DNA of 64,000 bases from Mactra quadrangularis (Eukaryota > Mollusca > Bivalvia > Venerida > Mactridae): NCBI GenBank assembly GCA_025267735.1, contig CM046293.1:11928560-11992559 (forward strand), read 5' to 3'. The position numbers and the translations under genes were made by a program. Below the pieces are notes generated by a model, which worked only from the letters and a program-made list of their open reading frames with translations, had not been told where the DNA came from and ran no database searches. Positions 57,398 through 64,000 of this stretch are shown here, piece after piece. The stretch's first letter is position 1, and every line of letters begins with the position of its first letter.

Positions 57398-58104
57398 TAT
57401 TGTACGATTATATTAAACTGTCCGATTGCACAATTACACGGCTATCGCATATTGTAATTGTGCAGTAGAAAATACAATGTGTAGGTTAATTTAGATTCGG
57501 TGACTCATCTGGCTGAATAGTCGTACAGTTAAAGTGAAATGCTTCAAAACATCTATTTCTGGAATGCATGCGAGTGTGAATCTAAAGATGCCGTTTTTAA
57601 ATTTTTTGTAGTGTTAGCATTTATTTCTGAATATTTTGTTTAATTTTATTCAGTATCGTTTTGAAATATAAAAAACACTACAAAACAAACAATGTCAAAT
57701 ATAATTTAGTTTCACTGGTAGTGTCGTTTGCGCTACATGTCCTGTGCAGTCTCTTTTTCAGTGTCGATTTTTGGCGATAAAAACTAACAAAGACAATTAT
57801 GATTTTCATAATACACAAAGGCATTGTGTTTTACACTATCTGTCCACGATTTAAATAAGGAAAAAAGACAAAAAGTAAGTATATCTCGGGATTTGAACCC
57901 ACGATTAAAGATTGACAGACCTACCGTCTTACCACTAGTCCACACAAACTTTGATACATAGTTCAAATAACATATAATACATCAGTGTTATGTGTTATCA
58001 ATGCATTCCACGTGAACTGCCGGAGTTTATCCGAACATTAAATATTCCGTGTTATGTGACGTTTTAATTTATGCAATCGGACAGTTCAATATAATCGTAC
58101 AATA
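57398..58104. mobile_element. TIR element K, 707 bp, carrying a tRNA-like sequence
   Basis: TATTGTACGATTATATTAAA CTGTCCGATTGCA at 57398 pairs with TGCAATCGGACAGTTCAATA TAATCGTACAATA ending at 58104 (one mismatch in about 33 bp). CACAATTACACGG..., TGTAATTGTG forms a second hairpin just inside. No transposase. Confidence 0.8.
57878..57962 (-). mobile_element. tRNA-like SINE head (family distinct from A-C)
   Basis: Minus strand: GTGTGGACTAGTGGTAAGAC GG (A-box) and CGTGGGTTCAAATCCCGAGAT (B-box), 80 bp in all. It resembles a tRNA gene, but the acceptor stem is not clearly paired, so a SINE head is more likely than a functional tRNA. Confidence 0.5.
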
Positions 58105-58709
58105 CGTAAGTGTTATGTATCATTATTATGTTGATACAATACACCATATTTCATGTTCCAAAATAGTGTCCTGTCAGCATTTTACATAATTATATAGCTC
58201 GTACAGAAAAAAAACAAAACACTGTTTTAAAAAAACAATACAATGAACTAATCCACGACAGGGGATGCTCAGGATGATAATAAGACATATATCATTTTAA
58301 TATGTTTTATAAATGTCTTGTTGATATAATGGTAAAACGTTCTACCATTACAAGTATGATTGAATAAGGGATGGTGGTTTATCCGCCACATTATCATCAC
58401 AGAATCCCTAAAGGGACTTTTTGAAATCTTTTTTTTATTTTCGTAATTATTTGTTTACATGAAATAATATCATATCGTTTCTTTTTGAAATAGTTATCAA
58501 ATTACAATAGTTGTAATACTATATGTATCCCAATATATGTTTAAACGGAATAAAATTATTCCTTTTTTTTTCGAAAAAAAAAATGTCTCGTAAAAATGAA
58601 ATCTTATAGCAAATGCCATGAAAGAAGTGATATGATGGTTAAAATTATATTACATTTCATCTCGATTGGTGTACAGGCCTTGAACTGTTTATTACTTATT
58701 TCTTTTCAG
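58105..58709. other. AT-rich stretch before the sulfotransferase second exon
   Basis: GATATAATGGTAAAACGTTC (58324) with GGTGGTTTATCCGCCAC (58374) resembles a decayed tRNA-like pair of boxes. Otherwise T-rich intron sequence leading to the TTTCTTTTCAG acceptor. Confidence 0.35.
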
Positions 58710-58762
58710 GAGCTGTCTTCCAAAAAGAGATAATGACAAATAACCTGCACGAAGTTTTACAT
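58710..58762 (+). CDS. Sulfotransferase gene, small second coding exon
   Basis: TTTCTTTTCAG acceptor, 53 bp, GTAAGT donor. In the frame that joins the last exon it reads AVFQKEIMTNNLHEVLH, a stem-region-like peptide without stops, ending in phase 0 to match the next exon. It requires one base from upstream, which the exon ending at 37905 supplies (G+GA = Gly). Confidence 0.7.
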
Positions 58763-58887
58763 GTAAGTAGTCACACATAAATAATAATCTCTCGTTAAAG
58801 TAGTTTAACTGTTAAGAAAACTCACTGGTACCCGAGTGTTAAATTCGCACACATATACTTTAATGATAATATTTATAAACAAATGCA

Positions 58888-59255
58888 ATTAGGGACTTTA
58901 GACAGTTGTCTTTCCCTAATAAAATATGAAGCAATCCAATTTGTAAGTAGGTCCTTACGGTCGGAATCCTCGGATTTTATCATTGAATTCCTATGTAAGG
59001 ATAACAAAATATTTCATCTAATATCTTTCTTGTTAATAAAAATTTTAACAGAAGTGTTGAAATTTAGATAGTGCTATACCCTAAAAATACTTAGCTTGCA
59101 TTTCAAACAAATTAAATTATTTACAAAAATGTTATCATGATTAACTTTGGCCTACTGACATTGATAAGTAAGGGTAAAATCCGAGTAATCCAACTAATTG
59201 GACCTACCTATTTATGGAGTATATAGGGGTAATCACTGACTAAGGTCCCTTATTA
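58888..59255. mobile_element. TIR element H, copy 2
   Basis: AGGGACTTTAGACAGTTGTC at the left and ATCACTGACTAAGGTCCCTT at the right are inverted ends. The interior is the reverse complement of 44482-44838 (GTAAGTAGGTCCTTAC; GTAATCCAACTAATTGGACC). Lies in the last sulfotransferase intron. Confidence 0.7.
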
Positions 59256-59579
59256 AAACCGGTCTAGTATACATTTTCGTTTACAAGTTATAACTATACT
59301 TTTATTATTAATACATGTATTCATGATAAGGTAGTCTACATGTATATCCCTATGTATAGGGACATACGAATTATTTTATGGTCATAAGTTATGGACTCTG
59401 GTGCCAGACTGCCAGTGCTTAAACCCTATAATAAAGTATCTGTTTTGTTCCGTTTTGTAATAAATTATTTTCTAAGAACTTGTAGTTTTAATTTGTGACA
59501 TGTGACGTTTTTCACTTTCGCTGTTTTTTATTAGTCTTCAGAAATACTTATTAAACCATTTTATGTTCTTTCATTTCAG

Positions 59580-60683
59580 TCTTTCAATATCAAAGACAAG
59601 AACATTTGGTCCACGAGGCATAACCCTCAAGTTGCTGACATTCAAGAATCTAGGAAAAGCATCATTGAGGCAGTTTGCCAGACATATCCTTATTTGAAGA
59701 CATCAAATGTGTTAATCCACGGGCAGTATTTTCCTTGCCACCAATATTATTACTGTCCCACTCCAAAACTTGGCACCACCTTTTTCGGGGCGTTCAATTA
59801 CAGAGCATTCCAATGTAATGCTAAACAGGTAAATAAAAACTCTCTTAAAAACTTTCCGACTGACACTTTGTCCTATATGAACTCCGGAGACCCTTACGAA
59901 CGATTATTTTCTGCTTATGTTAATAAACTTTATAAGCCCGACTTAGAGTTTTGGGATAAATTAGGATCAGAAATTGTGAAAAGTGTTCGGAAGACCTACA
60001 CAAAAGGTGACGGATATGACGTCACATTTAGGGAGATTGTACAGTTTGTTGTAGAAAGCTTTGAAGCTGGCAAACCGCTTAATCCACACTTAACCCCAAT
60101 TCACCGAATGTGCAATCCATGTCAGACGCATTTTGATTATATTGGAAGAAAGGAGACCATGTCAGAAGACATTGTAAATCTGTTAGATATAATGAAAGAG
60201 AAAGGTAATATCAACGTAGACGTACCTGTTTCTGAAATAGAAAGTGACATCAGACGTACTCAGAATGTAAAAGGTACTGTTTCTAAACTGTACAAGGCAT
60301 TACAAAAATATCCGAACATTCCGAAGATCAAATTGTTTCAACGTCACTGGTCTAACTACAATATCAGAGGATACATTCTCAGAGAGTTTGACTTGCCATT
60401 TAATACATCTGCCGTGAAAACAGTATCTCAACCAACATATGAAACGGCATTGGTGGATTCCATTTACAAGAGTAGTGATCACAGAGATCAGTTGAAGCTA
60501 CAGAGACGCGAAGCGTTACTCGAAGCTTATAGAAGTGTGCCGTTAGATTTGATGTCACGACTAAGTGATTTCGTGAAATATGATTGTTTATTATTTGGTT
60601 ATGATCAAAAACCTGCTTATTTATTTGACAGAGATAATATGGACTCTGTTACAAAGGCACCTCAGTATTTGAGGGGTATTTGA
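59580..60683 (+). CDS. Carbohydrate sulfotransferase (CHST8-14 / HNK-1 type), main catalytic exon
   Basis: Golgi enzyme family that moves sulfate from PAPS to a sugar of a glycan; acceptor not predictable. The exon starts after TTTCATTTCAG and runs 367 codons to TGA, giving 417 residues with the two proposed upstream exons. In that numbering the 5'-phosphosulfate loop is YYCPTPKLGTT (about 107-117; Lys113), the 3'-phosphate segment is SGDPYERLFSAY (152-163), and the family block NPHLTPIHRMCNPCQTHFDY IGRKETM lies at about 216-242. The usual Arg opening the 3'-phosphate segment (R-D/H-P-F/Y-E-R) is Gly153 here, so activity may be altered. The apparent start at 59694 is a TTG, which confirms the frame continues upstream. 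An AATAAA lies 192 bp after the stop. Family assignment is firm; orthology within CHST8-14 is not. Confidence 0.92.
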   Translation, partial: SFNIKDKNIWSTRHNPQVADIQESRKSIIEAVCQTYPYLKTSNVLIHGQYFPCHQYYYCPTPKLGTTFFGAFNYRAFQCNAKQVNKNSLKNFPTDTLSYMNSGDPYERLFSAYVNKLYKPDLEFWDKLGSEIVKSVRKTYTKGDGYDVTFREIVQFVVESFEAGKPLNPHLTPIHRMCNPCQTHFDYIGRKETMSEDIVNLLDIMKEKGNINVDVPVSEIESDIRRTQNVKGTVSKLYKALQKYPNIPKIKLFQRHWSNYNIRGYILREFDLPFNTSAVKTVSQPTYETALVDSIYKSSDHRDQLKLQRREALLEAYRSVPLDLMSRLSDFVKYDCLLFGYDQKPAYLFDRDNMDSVTKAPQYLRGI

Positions 60684-60874
60684 ACGGTCAATTTTATTCT
60701 ACGAACAAAACTGTTTATCTTTGTTGTCTATCAAAGGAAAAACGACGTATGTACTTATTACACATTTACGTTTGGTTACGCTTCCGCGCTAGTAAAATGA
60801 CATAGGGTTGCATATTTTCTTCGTTTTCATGAATTGTTTCTTATTTGTTGTACATAAATTATTACTATACATTT

Positions 60875-60880
60875 AATAAA
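60875..60880 (+). terminator. Candidate polyadenylation signal of the sulfotransferase gene
   Basis: AATAAA in CATTTAATAAATC, the first such hexamer after the TGA at 60681-60683. AT-rich context makes chance possible. Confidence 0.4.
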
Positions 60881-60883
60881 TCT

Positions 60884-62375
60884 AACCAATCGGCAATCTG
60901 CATTTGTACCACGTGACCGTCCAATATTCCCGTATTGGATAAAAAATAATATTGTTTTCGTATTGGGCGGTTGGGTACATGTGTACTCAAGGATGCTGGT
61001 GATGATGATTATTTCACATTGTACTCGTCCAAATATATTTCCTAATTGTACAGTAAAATTTATAATAACCTATAATTATTTACGCAGTGAATAAGAATGA
61101 TGCATTGAACGTTCGTATTTGTATATTACATTTTTTACTGTGAATATGTTTTTTCTCTGTATGCCCTTGATAAATGTTTTAACAATATTTTCAGAGTGTC
61201 TGTACTTGCCAATACAGTCATTCTAACTGCCTGAGTAATTGTTTCATTACTATTTCTTTATTGCTAACTTTTCTTTTTATTTGCTGTAAATAATATTTGC
61301 TGCATGGGTTTTATAAGTTTTTCTAATTTCCTTTTATGTCAAACCAGTGTTTTTATATGTACTATGAATGCACACATTTATTAAAGGTACTCATTCACAG
61401 ATTTTAAATAAAATATTAACTTTTCTAAAACTATCAAAATTGAACGGACACATTTTATGAAGCAGGAAAGTAGTGGTCTGATAATGACAATTTTACTGCA
61501 AATTGACATATAACTATAAATGACGGTGTTTCAAGTAGTGAATATCTACACCGTATGTCACGGTATTGACAATTTTAGTGCATTTTTTTAATTTCATTGT
61601 ATATTTCTTGCATTCTATAGGTCAGTTTGTCTTATAATATTAAGAATTATTGTTTAGATACAATTACGAACACTGAATGATATTCTGAAATTACATAAAA
61701 AAACCAAATCTGAGAACTAGTACCTTTAATAATACCTGTGTACCCATGTAAGTATGAATAAACACCCTGGTCAGTTTATGAGGTTACTATTGCTTAGTTT
61801 TTTCTCAAAATCGGAAATAGAAAATGCTTGCTGTTATACTCCATTACTCATTTGACACGCTTTTGTGTTTCTTTAGTGTCTCAGGGCTTTATATCTTTTT
61901 ATGGCTGTTTTAGACTTAGGTCAATGATCAGCAATTCGTCATAACTTTTACTGATTTATTTAATTACTTATCCATTGGCTAATTTGTCTGTTTTCTATTA
62001 TTCATAGTTTGTGCCATTATCTGTTTGTTTTTATTGCTTGCCACATGTGTCTTATATTGGACTTTTTGCATATTTCTTTAACATATTAACATATTAATAT
62101 ATCTTAGTTTATATGTATAGGTATCATTCTTTTAATTTAACTTTTAAGAAAAATCTTATTATTTTAAAAATAGTTTTTATATTCACAACTACTGGAATCT
62201 ATCCAGGTTGTCAACCTTACTGCCCGTTGACGCAGCTTGTTCTGAATAGTACATGGAATAAAAAACTTGACAGAGACCAAATTGTATGAATGATTTTGTC
62301 ATCTATTATACATATTTAATAAATGACGCATGTAATAAAACAATGATAAACAATATATAACATAAGTATTTACAA
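60884..62375. other. 3' flank of the sulfotransferase gene, no feature recognised
   Basis: AT-rich; may include a longer 3' untranslated region. No exon or repeat copy seen. Confidence 0.35.
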
Positions 62376-62452
62376 TGCTGGGATAAGCAAATTTATTCCT
62401 TTTACAACTTAACTTTTTAGTGAAATCATTATGATCACATTTGCTTATCCCA
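62376..62452. repeat. Small inverted repeat
   Basis: GCTGGGATAAGCAAATTTAT and CATTTGCTTATCCCAGC pair over about 17 bp with a 40-bp loop. The motif TTTGCTTATCCCAG also occurs at 43776, so this is a dispersed short element. Confidence 0.65.
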
Positions 62453-62925
62453 GCTTACAATAGTAAATAATACATAGTAAAAACATGAGCGCTATACAAA
62501 TGCGGTATATAATAATAATATTCGTAATAACATTCATTTCTATCACCCTCTGTATGATGTGATAATTATTTTATTATACCAAACAACAGATATCAGAAAT
62601 GGTTGACAATTTAATAGGCCGAAACCGTTTGATTTTATCTGTTCTATTTGCTGACGAACTTTATAATGTAGGATATACAATATAGATGATGATAGGATAG
62701 GAATGTTGAAAGATTACTTAGGCAAGAAACACGAAGATAAGTTGGCATACAAAGACGTTATAGAAGAACTTTCGACCTATTAAACCGTGGTGATTTTTCT
62801 CTACTTATCGCCATCATGATGCGTTTGTGAAGCTTTGAGGAACGTACATTTCTTTATGTGCAAAAGGAATTAGTCCAAATAGACTTAGCCCATCTTCTTC
62901 GATGACTATCTTCCGTTCATAAGCC

Positions 62926-63230
62926 GTCCGGCTAGCTCAGTTGGTAGCACGCAAGTCAACTGATCGAGGGGTCGTGGGTTCGACTCCCGGGCGGGGCATA
63001 CTTTCGTGGAGCTTAGTCTTGAAATTATTTCTACGGACATTCTCCCTCCTACCAATAATTTTTATTTATGTAGGGCAGTTGTCAGTCACTGACGAAAGTA
63101 TGTGCTTAGTAGTTGGTTTACAGCTAAATCCAGAGATTTAGCCTTTCCAGGAGGAGTGAGTAGGTTGACTGACCGCCGTGATATAACCTATACAATGTGT
63201 TGCTACGGCGTTAAACCAAACAAACAAACA
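62926..63230 (+). mobile_element. tRNA-derived SINE, family A, best-preserved copy
   Basis: Head GTCCGGCTAGCTCAGTTGGT AGCACGCAAGTC and GTGGGTTCGACTCCCGGGCG GGGC; body TACTTTCGTGGAGCTTAGTC; GTCAGTCACTGACGAAAGTA; tail GGCGTTAAACCAAACAAACA AACAAA. Reference copy for this family in the window. Confidence 0.9.
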
Positions 63231-63245
63231 AATATCTTTCGTTCA

Positions 63246-63296
63246 ACTAACCCAACTTGACTAGATCAACTTTCAAACCTTGTCAAGTTGGGTTAG
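63246..63296. repeat. Hairpin next to the SINE tail
   Basis: TAACCCAACTTGAC and GTCAAGTTGGGTTA are exact complements, 14 bp, about 23 bp apart; AGATC motifs extend the pairing loosely. Confidence 0.75.
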
Positions 63297-64000
63297 ATCT
63301 AGATAGACATATACTAAGAGACCTTCTTGCAATAGCTAAGTTGTGACGTTTGCTACACACAAACAGTCATGTGCAAAAAGTATTGGTGAAAGGGGAAGTA
63401 ACTGACTCATGCTTAGGAAATAGGTTACTTTTGCTAGTCTCTCTTTACTGATTACGTTATTCTCTAGGCTAAATACAGGGTGATGAAAGAAAATGTCAAC
63501 AGACGGTAGGCCTACGTTATGACGGTAATTCATTTGTAAATTATTTCTTTTAAAAATCGCCTTTACGGCGAATATCTACAGAGAATCTGTAAAACATAAG
63601 GATAAAAAACTTGCCATGTAATGGGATTGATTGGTTAAATCCTTCATCAATGATTAATACTTTATTAAACTTTCGTTGTCGACATGACTCTGTGCTCAAG
63701 ATGAAGCAGTATTTCATGAGTGATTATGTCATACTAGACAGATGTCATCTACCGGAAAGTATCGGTTACCTCCCTTTCAAAAATTATCCGCAATTATTCT
63801 GATTTTGCCCCCAACAAGATTAGACAACATTATTCTATAAAAAGTGAATTATATCGCGATCAAAAGTGGCCATTTTGTTTAAAAAAATTAAGGATAAGGA
63901 AAAGAACGACCTTAGTAAAGAAATTCCTTAAGATTGTTCTGTAATAACACTTAAGATTTTCCTTTTCCTTGGCTAAGGTAAAAACTTATGGATACAGAAA
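63297..64000. other. Right edge of the window, no feature recognised
   Basis: Open frames of 63-65 codons on either strand lack domains or splice support. Confidence 0.3.

Overview
Eukaryotic nuclear DNA from a bilaterian invertebrate, most likely a bivalve mollusc. The genes are animal families with GT-AG introns (replication factor C subunit 4, the fucose-specific beta-1,3-glucosyltransferase B3GLCT, a Golgi carbohydrate sulfotransferase, and a PHD plus FLYWCH protein). The DNA is AT-rich, gene-poor and full of tRNA-derived SINEs, short terminal-inverted-repeat (TIR) elements, LINE remnants and minisatellites. The bivalve assignment is inference from gene content and repeat style; no species-level marker is visible.

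Layout. 1-4776: the 5' five coding exons of RFC4 on the minus strand; the rest lies beyond the left edge. 5.4-7.4 kb: SINEs and an exact 180-bp tandem duplication. 7980-9736: a plus-strand PHD/FLYWCH gene cut off by a 100-N assembly gap (9737-9836). 9852-18853: nine consecutive exons of B3GLCT on the minus strand, from the end of the signal peptide to the catalytic DDD motif; its 3' part is also lost at the gap. Its introns hold SINEs and TIR elements. 19739-29018: a 9.3-kb inverted (foldback) structure whose arms are built from a 63-bp AT-rich repeat with embedded islands of a second, GC-rich repeat of about 61 bp. 29.9-30.8 kb: a broken LINE endonuclease fragment. 32.9-34.2 kb: TIR elements. 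34692-42613: a second large inverted duplication, with a SINE copy in each arm. 37809-60683: a proposed three-exon sulfotransferase gene on the plus strand whose signal-anchor exon is about 20.8 kb upstream of the next exon; the intron is full of repeats (32-bp, 43-bp, 21-bp and 18-bp minisatellites, LINE tails, a decayed mariner, nested TIR elements). 60.9-64 kb: 3' flank with another SINE.

The four host genes do not form a functional unit. B3GLCT (ER, glucosylation of O-fucose on thrombospondin repeats) and the sulfotransferase (Golgi) both modify glycans, but they are unlinked in mechanism. The most unusual item is the 19.7-29.0 kb structure. It resembles the architecture of Drosophila Foldback/Galileo elements (long inverted repeats made of tandem repeats), but no transposase is visible in it. 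Exon boundaries were set by hand from splice consensus, reading phase and remembered family similarity; no database search was possible.
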